A stretch of 64,000 bases of DNA from Ferruginibacter sp. (lineage in GTDB: Bacteria; Bacteroidota; Bacteroidia; Chitinophagales; Chitinophagaceae): assembly GCA_013141115.1 (NCBI GenBank), contig JABFRP010000002.1, positions 1,228,647-1,292,646 of the forward strand, given 5' to 3'. This document shows positions 52,700-60,877 of the stretch, piece by piece; position 1 is the first letter of the stretch, and every line of letters begins with the position of its first letter. The notes under the pieces are model-generated. The model did no database searches. It had not been told where the DNA came from and saw only the letters and a list, made by a program, of their open reading frames with translations. A program made the translations under genes and the position numbers.

Positions 52700-52721
52700 T
52701 CTTGTGCAAATCCTGTGCAAA
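52700..52721 (+). repeat. Right arm-type site: 22-bp direct repeat
   Basis: Identical and same-oriented to 4554-4575, with two TGTGCAAA octamers 11 bp apart. It ends 46 bp before the attR core, while the left copy starts 102 bp after the attL core. In the circular form the core would lie between them. Confidence 0.7.
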
Positions 52722-52727
52722 CAAAAA

Positions 52728-52757
52728 AGCAGCTATGCATTTTATTGCATAACTGCT
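52728..52757 (-). terminator. Element-supplied terminator for the restored tRNA
   Basis: On the minus strand AGCAGTTATGCA and TGCATAGCTGCT form a 12-bp stem with one mismatch, followed by TTTTTTG. It stands 10 bp after the tRNA end and replaces the original terminator now found at 4376-4405. Confidence 0.8.
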
Positions 52758-52767
52758 TGATTTTTAA

Positions 52768-52812
52768 GTGGGCCCACCAGGGCACGATCCTGGGACCCCC
52801 TGATTATGAGTC
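52768..52812 (-). repeat. attR core: 45-bp repeat inside the restored tRNA
   Basis: Identical to 4407-4451. It covers the tRNA from the anticodon stem/loop to A73 plus one C. The bases beyond differ (TT here against CA at attL), so this copy came from the element's own attP site. Confidence 0.95.
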
Positions 52813-52842
52813 AGGTGCTCTAACCAACTGAGCTATAGGCCC
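52769..52842 (-). tRNA. tRNA with CAU anticodon (elongator Met or lysidine-type Ile2)
   Basis: Complete cloverleaf: acceptor GGGCCTA/TGGGCCC, D-arm GCTC/GAGC, anticodon arm CCTGA-CTCATAA-TCAGG, variable GGGTC, T-arm CCAGG/CCTGG. The anticodon is CAT, so it is either elongator Met or Ile2; the D-arm and acceptor do not decide it with certainty. The T-loop ATCGTGC is unusual, having A54 and T58 where T54 and A58 are expected. CCA is not encoded: A73 is followed by CTT. It is the integration target of the element. Confidence 0.93.
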
Positions 52843-53410
52843 GTTCTTTATTGCTAAAGAAACTATTTTTTAATATTTACTACTTGGTTTGAGTAAATCT
52901 GTAGATAAGAACTGTTTAATTTTTCACTCAAAACTCAGTTTGAGGCTGCAAATATAATCAAAGCTGTTTAATTTTTGTTTTGTTTGAAGATTTAATAATC
53001 TATACGCTCAATCTTCTCGCCTTTTTTATATCAGCAGTTAAAATATTTATAACAACTCAATCTAAATATTTAAGTGTTTTACTCAATTAAACAGGTTATA
53101 TCACCCTGTTATCAATACAAGCTTGTCTACATCTTTACAAAACCAAAGTATTTGTAAAAAACTTGTTTACACAGCAGAATACTTTGGTTTTAGTATGAAC
53201 TATAAAGCCTGGCAGGTTAAATACACTTTCTTTTAAAAATGTATTTGTAACTCTTTGGGGGTATTGTGTGCGCTTTCCCATTGGCTTAAGTTTGACATTG
53301 CTAAATTAGAATTAAAAATATCTGCTGAAACTAACCCACCCCTCAGAAAAGCTAAAACAAAGCACAACGCTTAGCAAATAAGCTTTTATTAATCAGCAAA
53401 AAATTAAAAC
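52843..53410. other. Intergenic region right of the tRNA
   Basis: It holds a minus-strand TATATTTG box at 52949-52956 that may serve the tRNA, an AACAGG/CCTGTT hairpin near 53090-53110 and a perfect 14-bp inverted repeat (53139-53191). No coding frame is supported. Confidence 0.5.
53139..53191 (+). repeat. Perfect 14-bp inverted repeat
   Basis: AAAACCAAAGTATT (53139-53152) and AATACTTTGGTTTT (53178-53191) are exact inverted copies 25 bp apart, with a TGTAAA/TTTACA pair nested inside. It lies 220 bp before the LamG gene and may be a transcript hairpin, an operator or a small mobile-element relic. Confidence 0.5.
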
Positions 53411-54643
53411 ATGAAAAAAATTTTACTGTTATCTATTGCATTTTTCGCAGTTATAATTATCAATGCTCAACCCACAGCAGGCCTGGTAGGCCATTTTAAA
53501 CTTGATGGCAATTTAACCAATTCCGGTTTGGCCAGTATGAGCGCCACCGCTTTTAACACCTCTTATACGGCTAATGCTGCAGGTGCCACTAACAAAGCCA
53601 TGCAGTTTGCCGGCACGCTTACTTCTTATGTTAGTATTACTGACAATGCCAACCTTGATTTTGCCGGCGATTTTTCATTTGCATTCGGCGTTTACATGGC
53701 CAACAATACCAGCAGCCAGGGGTTTTATGATAATGGCCTTAATTATGGAGGCTGTGGCGTATGGTTTTTTTCATCTGATAATACACTGCGTTTTAATTTT
53801 AAAAATGGGTCAATTGGCGCTGTGGGTGCAATACCAATAAATCAATGGAAAGCCGTTTGTGCTGTAAGAAGTGGCAGCACCTTGCGGCTTTATGTTAACG
53901 GTGTGCAGGTTACAACCGGCACCGAAGGCGCTTCGGCTATTACCTATCCTTACGCGCCGGTGCTGGGCCAAATGTTTTTTGCCGGTGGTGGTGGCAATTA
54001 CAACCCTATTGTTAACGGCAGTAAAATGGATGAAGTGCGGCTTTACAACAGGGCATTATCTGCCGCAGAAGTTGCGCAACTGGTTGGCTATTCTTTGCCG
54101 CTTAAAATGGGAGAGTTTACTGCCGCTAAAAAATCAACTGGTATAGAATTAAGCTGGGAAACTCTAAGTGAACAAAATACAGCCTACTTTGATGTAGAAA
54201 GAAGCGCCAACGGAACCAACTTTACTGCAAATGGAAAAGTAACAGCGAAAGGTAATTCGGTAAATAAACAGGGTTATACTTATACCGACAACAACCCGTT
54301 GCCAGGTGTTAATTATTACAGGTTGAAACTGGCAGATATGGATAACAGCTATACCTATAGCCGTACCATTGCGGTTAAAAATAATAACCAATTAATTTCT
54401 ATGGAACTATTTCCTAACCCAGTTAGCAGTACGTTGCAGGTACAGTTGCCATCAAAACAAAAAGAGACAGTAAATATTTTTATTGCTGATGCCACTGGTA
54501 AAATAATTTACTCTAAACAAATGCAATTAAGCGAAGGAAACAATGCCATCAGCATTCCTGTATTGCATTTACCCACGGGTGTATACCAGTTTACTTTTGA
54601 AAATACAGAAGGCCGACAAACAAAAACTTTTATAAAACAATAG
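53411..54643 (+). CDS. Secreted LamG-domain protein with type A sorting domain (type IX secretion)
   Basis: A 410-aa protein with signal peptide (residues 1-19, ILLLSIAFFAVIIINAQ). A LamG/concanavalin-like domain follows (about 22-225, GLVGHFKLDGNLTNSG, RLYVNGVQVTTGT, KMDEVRLYNRALSAAEVAQL), then an FN3-like part (ELSWETLSEQNTAYFDVERS). The C-terminal type A sorting domain (about 325-410) has SMELFPNPVSSTLQVQLP and ends GRQTKTFIKQ. It is exported by the type IX system and may bind a carbohydrate at the surface. It is chromosomal, outside the element. Confidence 0.9.
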   Translation: MKKILLLSIAFFAVIIINAQPTAGLVGHFKLDGNLTNSGLASMSATAFNTSYTANAAGATNKAMQFAGTLTSYVSITDNANLDFAGDFSFAFGVYMANNTSSQGFYDNGLNYGGCGVWFFSSDNTLRFNFKNGSIGAVGAIPINQWKAVCAVRSGSTLRLYVNGVQVTTGTEGASAITYPYAPVLGQMFFAGGGGNYNPIVNGSKMDEVRLYNRALSAAEVAQLVGYSLPLKMGEFTAAKKSTGIELSWETLSEQNTAYFDVERSANGTNFTANGKVTAKGNSVNKQGYTYTDNNPLPGVNYYRLKLADMDNSYTYSRTIAVKNNNQLISMELFPNPVSSTLQVQLPSKQKETVNIFIADATGKIIYSKQMQLSEGNNAISIPVLHLPTGVYQFTFENTEGRQTKTFIKQ

Positions 54644-54670
54644 CAATAAATTTAGTAACCCCTAAGCATA

Positions 54671-54704
54671 GAAAGAGGATCTGATTAATCAGATCCTCTC
54701 TTTG
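54671..54704. terminator. Bidirectional terminator between the LamG gene and cysS
   Basis: AGAGGATCTGA pairs with TCAGATCCTCT around TTAA, flanked by A and T runs, between the two converging genes. Confidence 0.85.
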
Positions 54705-54720
54705 TTTTTATTACAAAAAA

Positions 54721-56211
54721 TTAAATACTCCAGCTTACACCACCGTCTTTTTCATCTTTTAAATTAATACCCATTGCGGTTAACTGGTTTCTTATTTTAT
54801 CGCTGGTGGCAAAATCTTTTTTCAATTTGGCCTCTTTTCTTATATCGATCAATAATTCCATTACGCTGCTGAGTTTACCATCATCGCCCAAACTAAAATT
54901 ATCTTTTAAGCCAAATACATCTTCTATATACGCCTTAAACTTTTCCTGCATCAGGGTTATTGTAGAAGGTGCAAGTGCATCAGGTTTTATCAATCCATCC
55001 TTAATAGAATTAATAACCGGTACCAACTCAAACATGGTGGCTAATACTTTAGCCGTGTTAAAATCATCATTCATGTTGTCATCAAATGCGGCTATCAATT
55101 GCAGGCATTTAGCATTTAGTTCTGCGTCTCCGGCTGCTGCATTCCCTGCTACTTTAAACTTATTCAGCACTTCATACGCTTCCCACAATCTTTTTAAACC
55201 TTTTTCCGATGCTTGCAATGCCTCATTACTAAAATCGAGTGTACTGCGGTAATGGGTTTGCAGCATAAAAAAGCGAACGGTCATTGGCGAGTAAGCTTTA
55301 TCCAGCAAAGGATGGCTGCCGGTAAATAACTCTTCCGGTAAAAAGCCATTACCTAAAGATTTACTCATACGGGTGCCGTTAACAGTTAGCATATTGGTAT
55401 GCATCCAATAGTTTGCAGGCCGGGTATGGTTGCAAGCCTGGCTTTGTGCAATTTCGTTAGTATGATGTGTGGCAGCAAGGTCCATTCCTCCACCATGTAT
55501 ATCAAATTGTTTGCCTAAATATTTTTCACTCATAGCCGAGCACTCAATATGCCATCCCGGAAAACCCATTCCCCAAGGGCTTGGCCATTGCATTAAATGC
55601 TCCGGCTTTGCTTTTATCCATAATGCAAAATCGAGGCGGCCACGTTTTTCATCCTGTCCACCCAGTTCTCTTGTCCCCTCTAAAAGATCATCTAATTTTC
55701 TGTTAGTTAAAATACCATAAGGTTGTTCCTTATTATATTTTTCTACATCAAAATAAATAGTGCCATTTACTTCATAGGCATACCCATTGGCAATAATTTG
55801 TTGGGTCATTTCAATTTGTTCTGATATATGGCCTGTAGCAGTTGGTTCTATAGATGGCGGCAGATTATTAAGCAACTGCATTACATGACGAAAACCCAAT
55901 GTATATTTTTGAACAATTTCCATTGGTTCCACCTGCTGCAACCTGGCAATTTTACTAAACTTATCATCACCTTCGTCACGGTCGCCTTCTAAATGGCCGG
56001 CATCGGTAATGTTACGCACATACCTCACTTTATATTGTAAGTATTTTAAGTACCGGAAAATAATATCAAAAGAAATAAACGTACGGCAATTGCCTAAATG
56101 CACATCACTGTAAACGGTGGGGCCGCACACGTAAATACCTACGTGGCCTGGTGTAATGGGTGTAAACTCTTCTTTTTCTCTTGAAAGGGTATTGTAAATT
56201 TTTAATGCCAT
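54721..56211 (-). CDS. cysS: Cysteine--tRNA ligase
   Basis: A 496-aa class I aminoacyl-tRNA synthetase that charges tRNA-Cys. The HIGH-type motif is in VYSDVHLGNCR (about 33-43). Zinc ligands are in VCGPTVY (Cys29) and in GWHIECSAM with HHTNEIAQ near 210-240. The KMSKS motif is RMSKSLGN near 275. The DALR-type helical C-terminus follows. Length is normal for the family. A TTG-N19-TACCTTTG promoter lies 115-144 bp upstream. Confidence 0.97.
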   Translation of the reverse strand: MALKIYNTLSREKEEFTPITPGHVGIYVCGPTVYSDVHLGNCRTFISFDIIFRYLKYLQYKVRYVRNITDAGHLEGDRDEGDDKFSKIARLQQVEPMEIVQKYTLGFRHVMQLLNNLPPSIEPTATGHISEQIEMTQQIIANGYAYEVNGTIYFDVEKYNKEQPYGILTNRKLDDLLEGTRELGGQDEKRGRLDFALWIKAKPEHLMQWPSPWGMGFPGWHIECSAMSEKYLGKQFDIHGGGMDLAATHHTNEIAQSQACNHTRPANYWMHTNMLTVNGTRMSKSLGNGFLPEELFTGSHPLLDKAYSPMTVRFFMLQTHYRSTLDFSNEALQASEKGLKRLWEAYEVLNKFKVAGNAAAGDAELNAKCLQLIAAFDDNMNDDFNTAKVLATMFELVPVINSIKDGLIKPDALAPSTITLMQEKFKAYIEDVFGLKDNFSLGDDGKLSSVMELLIDIRKEAKLKKDFATSDKIRNQLTAMGINLKDEKDGGVSWSI

Positions 56212-56325
56212 TGTTTTATTTTTTGTACCTGGCTGTGGTAATGCTATTATGCTTTATTGCGTCGCACTCTTAAGCCTGGGGATAATTATTAAACAGTAAA
56301 AGAAAATTTGCTGTGCAGAACCGCA

Positions 56326-56355
56326 CAAAGGTATTATAGATTGCCACAAGGGCAA
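56326..56355 (-). promoter_or_regulatory. Promoter of cysS (Bacteroidetes type)
   Basis: On the minus strand TTG (56353-56355) and TACCTTTG (56326-56333) are separated by exactly 19 nt, matching the TTG-N19-TAnnTTTG consensus. Transcription would begin near 56320, about 110 nt before the ATG. Confidence 0.65.
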
Positions 56356-56407
56356 CAATAAAAACGATATGGAATATTTATTTTCATTAGACAGAGCGAA
56401 AATACAA

Positions 56408-57535
56408 TTATTTTTTAAACTGCACATCTGCAAAAATGGGAAAATGATCGCTTAGTTTTTTGGGGATGCGTAAAAACTGTTCTACTGCAAATTGATGAGC
56501 CACAAAAATATTATCAATACGCAGTGCCGGGGAAATGCCGCTAAAAGTGCGGCCAATACCACTGCCTTTTTCTGCAAAAGCATTTTTCATTCCCTTACCA
56601 ATAGTGCTGTAAGCATAGCTATTGGGCAAATCATTAAAATCGCCGCAAACAATTACCGGGTAAGGGCTTTTTTCCATTTCTTCTTTAATTCTTTCAGATT
56701 GTATCTTTCTTTTTAAAAACCCTTTTTTTAATTTACTGATGATGCTTTTAGATTCTTTAAGATCACCCTCATCATTAATACCCGGCTTATCAATATATTC
56801 TAAATTGCTATTGCTGAATTTAAGCGATTGCAGGTGAATATTAAATACCCTTAACGTATCTGCATCCTTTACAATATCGGTGTATTGAAAAATGGAATTG
56901 TAATCGTAAGGGTAAAATTGTACCGTTTGTTTATTAATGATAGGATAACGGGAGAAAGTGATGATACCAAAATGATGGTCCCCATCAAAATCGAGTTTAG
57001 GATTATAAGAATAATGATAGCCTCTAAACTGCTCCTGCTGAACAAAATCGGGTATATAATTAATGGCACCGGGTATATTTTCGCTGCCCACCATTTCCTG
57101 AAATACTGCAATATCCGGCTGGTATTCTTTTATCAGGTTAAGCATTTCCTGCTTTTTTTCAGGATGCGATTTGTGTTCCAATATATCAAAATGCTCTACA
57201 TTCCAGCTCATAATACGCAAGCTGTTGGCCTTTTTTTGTTTTTCAAATGAAGAGGAAAGCCGGAAGGGAACAATATTGCTTACCGGTTTATAAGCCAGTA
57301 AAATGGCTATTACAGAAATTAACGACCATCGTGCTTTTACAAAAAGCCAGAAGAAAATAAACAATAACAATACTGCCAGTAAATAAAATGCACCTAATGT
57401 AAGAAAGCCGATGGGCCACCACCGCTGCGGATTAAATAACCCACCATAACAGCCCAATAAAAACAGTACCGCCAAAATAATATTGGAGATGATAAAAAAC
57501 TTTTTTGTTAACCTGCGGAAAAGGCTTTTGGGCAT
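56408..57535 (-). CDS. Endonuclease/exonuclease/phosphatase-family membrane protein
   Basis: A 375-aa protein. Three N-terminal hydrophobic segments (about 13-30, 38-65 and 70-88) are followed by an EEP domain (about 103-375). Its motifs are IMSWNVEHFD, VFQEMVGS, FNIHLQS, VCGDFNDLPN and LSDHFPIFADV, with the catalytic Asn, Glu, Asp and His all present. The family includes sphingomyelinase-like, nuclease and inositol phosphatase enzymes; the substrate cannot be read. Membrane-anchored EEP proteins of this layout are common in Bacteroidota, next to the rhomboid genes as here. Confidence 0.88.
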   Translation of the reverse strand: MPKSLFRRLTKKFFIISNIILAVLFLLGCYGGLFNPQRWWPIGFLTLGAFYLLAVLLLFIFFWLFVKARWSLISVIAILLAYKPVSNIVPFRLSSSFEKQKKANSLRIMSWNVEHFDILEHKSHPEKKQEMLNLIKEYQPDIAVFQEMVGSENIPGAINYIPDFVQQEQFRGYHYSYNPKLDFDGDHHFGIITFSRYPIINKQTVQFYPYDYNSIFQYTDIVKDADTLRVFNIHLQSLKFSNSNLEYIDKPGINDEGDLKESKSIISKLKKGFLKRKIQSERIKEEMEKSPYPVIVCGDFNDLPNSYAYSTIGKGMKNAFAEKGSGIGRTFSGISPALRIDNIFVAHQFAVEQFLRIPKKLSDHFPIFADVQFKK

Positions 57536-57585
57536 TGCATAAAGATAACGCTTAACGCTTTAAAATATTCCAAACAAAAAGTTAA

Positions 57586-58551
57586 CTACAATTCTTCTTC
57601 GCTGGCCCTTTTTAAAATATTTTTTTCTTCGTCTGTAAGAAAATGATAGCCCTGCTGACTGATCTTATCCAGTATTTCATCAATACGCTGCTGGGTTACG
57701 TTGGCCGTTTTATTAAAAGGTTTTCTATTGCCGGTATTGTAAAATACTTTTTGCTTTACGGAGTTCTCTTTACTTTTTTTATTAGGATTAAAAAGATTGC
57801 TGATCCAGTTGTAAAAATTGATCATCCATGTGCTCATATCATTTCCACGACGCAGCAAAACCACAAATAAAAAGCCTGCTAAAGCGCCTCCTAAAATGGC
57901 AAAGCTGTTGGCATTGGTTAATGAAAACGCTGCAACAAGGTTTACTAAAAAATAAAAGCCTGTTAATACCCATACCGGAATACCCTTACCAATATTTCTA
58001 AAAATGCGGTATTGGGGCGAAAGCGTTGTAACCGCCATGGCAATTGCTGCGGTACCTGTTTGTGAGCCTGATAAAAGTCCGGTACCAATTTGCGACCTTA
58101 ACGCCGGAATGCTATACATAGCAATTATAAAAAAAACAGCCCCCAATAAACTACCATAAATGTAAATGGGAAAAATAAGCCTGTTGCCCGATAAATCCTG
58201 TAAAATATAACCAAAAGCCCATAACCAAAGCATGCTGCTAAACATCATTAGCATTAATGGAAATGTTTCCAGTCCACCTTGAGAAAACATGAAAGTTATC
58301 AGCGTCCATGGCGATTCACTAAGTTTAACCAGGCTTGCCGGCATTGCAAACCATTCAATAGCATCAAATACCAATGCTTGTTGTCCTTGGCCTTGATGCG
58401 TAAATAAATAAAAAACCCTTGAAAGCAATATTAAAAAAAATACCACAATATTAAGGGCAAACAAAGCAAATAAAGCATTGCCCGGCTGGCCAAGTGTAAA
58501 TCTTCTTCTTGCTAATTTTTTATATTCCTGATACCTGTCCGACTCTCCCAT
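57586..58551 (-). CDS. Rhomboid-like membrane protein, probably inactive
   Basis: A 321-aa protein with six hydrophobic segments between about 22 and 235 and a soluble C-terminus with QRIDEILDKISQQGYHFLTD, the short motif seen at the end of Bacteroidota rhomboid homologues (DUF6576-like). Where active rhomboids have G-x-S-G and a late His, this protein reads GSQTGTAAIAM and has no matching His in FAILGGALAGF. It is therefore likely a pseudo-protease. It lies 56 bp after an active rhomboid on the same strand, possibly as a partner. Confidence 0.8.
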   Translation of the reverse strand: MGESDRYQEYKKLARRRFTLGQPGNALFALFALNIVVFFLILLSRVFYLFTHQGQGQQALVFDAIEWFAMPASLVKLSESPWTLITFMFSQGGLETFPLMLMMFSSMLWLWAFGYILQDLSGNRLIFPIYIYGSLLGAVFFIIAMYSIPALRSQIGTGLLSGSQTGTAAIAMAVTTLSPQYRIFRNIGKGIPVWVLTGFYFLVNLVAAFSLTNANSFAILGGALAGFLFVVLLRRGNDMSTWMINFYNWISNLFNPNKKSKENSVKQKVFYNTGNRKPFNKTANVTQQRIDEILDKISQQGYHFLTDEEKNILKRASEEEL

Positions 58552-58607
58552 GATGATATTTTTGTACTATAAATTTACTAACAGTTACAATAACATATTG
58601 TTAAGTG

Positions 58608-59309
58608 TTAGTAGAAAGTTTTTTTGTTGGTTTTGTTCCAGATGATGACTAAAATAAAGCCCATAGCCAAACCACCCAAATGAGCAAAGTGTGCAATGTT
58701 GCCGCCGGCTGTTGGATAAACACCACCAAACAAATCGATAGCCGCCATAATTGCCACGGCATATTTTGCTTTTATTGGAACGGGTATGGGGAAAATGATC
58801 AGTTCTGTATTGGGAAAAAGATAGGCAAACGCTGCAAATATGCCCATTATTGCGCCGGAAGCACCAACGGTATAGCCTCTTTGTAATGATGCCTGGTATT
58901 GCATATTTAAATCATTGCCAAGTACCATATGATCTATCTCCCAAAAATTAATAACATAATTACCCAATTGTGCAAATGCCGCAACCAAACCACAGCTAAT
59001 ATAAAAGATTAAAAAACGCTTTGGTCCCCAAACTCTCTCAATCATCACCCCAAACATAAATAATGCAAGCATGTTAAAGAATAAATGCCCAAACGAGCCA
59101 TGCATAAACATATGTGTCACTATCTGGTAAGGCGCAAAATAGTCGGATTTGTAATGATGCAATGCAAATAGATCTGCCACTTTATTAGGTTCCTGGTTTC
59201 CTCCAATAAGCATTTGCGCTAAAAAAACCAGCACATTTATTATTATTAAGTTCAACACTATCGGCGTAGTTCTTTGAAAACTATTGCCGTAATTACTATT
59301 ATATGCCAT
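58608..59309 (-). CDS. Rhomboid family intramembrane serine protease
   Basis: A 233-aa membrane protease with six helices. The catalytic Ser is in VGASGAIMG (near residue 149), and the catalytic His in NIAHFAHLGGLAMG near 210. The HMFMHGSFGHLFFNMLALF segment holds the conserved His and Asn of the oxyanion site. Substrates are unknown. It is upstream of the inactive homologue and follows rlmD by 23 bp on the same strand, so the genes may share a transcript. Confidence 0.93.
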   Translation of the reverse strand: MAYNSNYGNSFQRTTPIVLNLIIINVLVFLAQMLIGGNQEPNKVADLFALHHYKSDYFAPYQIVTHMFMHGSFGHLFFNMLALFMFGVMIERVWGPKRFLIFYISCGLVAAFAQLGNYVINFWEIDHMVLGNDLNMQYQASLQRGYTVGASGAIMGIFAAFAYLFPNTELIIFPIPVPIKAKYAVAIMAAIDLFGGVYPTAGGNIAHFAHLGGLAMGFILVIIWNKTNKKTFY

Positions 59310-59332
59310 TAAGTAAAGTTAATTGTAAATAA

Positions 59333-60751
59333 TTATTTTAATTTAAGTAACACCACACACTCAATATGGTGGGTGTGCGGAAACATATCTACCGGTTGTA
59401 TTTTTTCTACCGAATATTTTTCGTTCAGCAAAGCTATATCTCTTGCCTGTGTGGCGGTGTTACAGCTTACATAAACTATTTTGGGTGCGGCAATTTCCAG
59501 CAGCTTTGCTACCAATTTATCATGCATACCAGCCCGTGGCGGGTCAGTAATAATTACATCTGGCTTGCCATGTTTTGCAAAAAAATCATCGTTGCAAATT
59601 TTAATTACATCGCCTGCAAAAAACTCGGCATGCGTAATATTATTAAGTGCAGCATTTTCTTTAGCATCAGCAATAGCATCTTCAATAACTTCTACCCCAA
59701 TTATTTTTTTTGCCTGCTGGCTTACAAAAATACCAATGCTACCGGTGCCGCAATACAAATCGTACACTACTTCATTGCCGGTTAATTCTGCAAAATCTCT
59801 TGTAACAGTATATAATTTTTCGGCCTGTTTGGTATTGGTTTGAAAAAACGATTTTGGTGAAATTTTAAATACAAACTCCTCCAGTTTTTCTAAAACAAAA
59901 CCTTTACCAAAATACACCTGTGGCGTTAAATCGTAAATGGTATCATTCCATTTTGGGTTGATGGTAAACAATAATGTGGTAATGCCGGGCACTTGTTTTA
60001 AAATATGATCCAGCAATTTTTTACGCTCTGCTTCCTCCTCATAATTAAAAATAATATTTACCATCAGTTCGCTGGTAGTGCAATAGCGGATAACAATATT
60101 GCGCAACCAACCAGTATGTTCCCTGGCGTCGTAAAAGGAATATTTATTTTGTAATGCAAAATCTTTTACGGTATTGCGAATGCTGTTATTTACGCCATCC
60201 ATTAAATAACATTCTTCTATATCAATTATTTTATCAAAAAGTCGTGGGGCATGGTAGCCTAAAGCACCGGCCGGCTTCTCTTCCGTAGTTGCCGGTTCTG
60301 TTGTACCAATTTCTCCGGGTAACAAATACCGTTTATTACTAAAAGTAAATTCCAGTTTATTGCGATAGTATTTATCATCATCGGCACCAATTATGGGCAG
60401 TATTGGGGGCAGGGTTACTTTTCCAATACGCCTTAGGTTTTGCTCTGCCTCCTGCTGTTTGTATTGCAACTGTTTTGCATACGGCAGCATTTGCCATTTA
60501 CAACCACCACATACGCCAAAGTGTTTGCAAAAAGGTTCTACCCTTTCTTTAGAAAATTCTTTTATCTGTTGCACCCTGCCTTCGGCCCAGTCTTTTTTAT
60601 TTTTGGTAATAAATACATCGGCCACATCGCCGGGCACGGCGCCGGAAATAAAAATTACTTTACCATCCTGCTTTGCCAGGGCTTTACCTTCGGCTGCATA
60701 GTCGGTAACCAATACGTTTTCCAGTATGATTCTCTTTTTTTCTTTTTTCAC
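59333..60751 (-). CDS. rlmD: 23S rRNA (uracil(1939)-C(5))-methyltransferase RlmD
   Basis: A 472-aa RNA m5U methyltransferase. The N-terminal TRAM domain is at about 8-62. The iron-sulfur ligands are in CKHFGVCGGCKWQ (about 75-87). The SAM-binding motif is VYDLYCGTGSIGIF, the DPPRAG motif is present, and the catalytic Cys is in VYVSCNTATQARD. The family also includes TrmA- and RlmC-type enzymes, so the exact uridine is inferred from overall build. Confidence 0.9.
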   Translation of the reverse strand: MKKEKKRIILENVLVTDYAAEGKALAKQDGKVIFISGAVPGDVADVFITKNKKDWAEGRVQQIKEFSKERVEPFCKHFGVCGGCKWQMLPYAKQLQYKQQEAEQNLRRIGKVTLPPILPIIGADDDKYYRNKLEFTFSNKRYLLPGEIGTTEPATTEEKPAGALGYHAPRLFDKIIDIEECYLMDGVNNSIRNTVKDFALQNKYSFYDAREHTGWLRNIVIRYCTTSELMVNIIFNYEEEAERKKLLDHILKQVPGITTLLFTINPKWNDTIYDLTPQVYFGKGFVLEKLEEFVFKISPKSFFQTNTKQAEKLYTVTRDFAELTGNEVVYDLYCGTGSIGIFVSQQAKKIIGVEVIEDAIADAKENAALNNITHAEFFAGDVIKICNDDFFAKHGKPDVIITDPPRAGMHDKLVAKLLEIAAPKIVYVSCNTATQARDIALLNEKYSVEKIQPVDMFPHTHHIECVVLLKLK

Positions 60752-60854
60752 GGCAGCAAAAATACCTTATTAATCATCAACTTTATTTTGTTAACGGTTT
60801 GCAATTGTTAAATATGGTAAATGGGCTGTTAGCACATTGTTCAACGATTTTAAA

Positions 60855-60862
60855 TACATTTG
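60855..60862 (+). promoter_or_regulatory. -7 box of the thioredoxin-like gene
   Basis: TACATTTG fits TAnnTTTG and ends 15 nt before the ATG at 60878. The upstream TTG is nearer than the usual 19 nt, so only the -7 box is called. Confidence 0.4.
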
Positions 60863-60877
60863 CTATCCATAAATAAT

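Larger units (their letters stand above)
4407..52812. mobile_element. Integrative mobilizable element in a CAU-anticodon tRNA gene (~48.4 kb)
   Basis: The element is bounded by a perfect 45-bp direct repeat derived from the tRNA 3' half, with a tyrosine recombinase 162 bp inside the left end. It carries a relaxase, a relaxosome accessory protein, two VirD4/HerA-like ATPases, SSB and ArdC. No VirB4, TraG-N, TraJ-N or similar mating-pair gene is visible, so transfer would need a helper conjugative system. Cargo includes a two-component system, a candidate defence pair, hicAB, a PKD adhesin, an RHS locus and a RiPP-like cluster. Internal recombinases and a tRNA-Lys fragment at 47102-47144 show that the right part is a mosaic. 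Confidence 0.9.
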
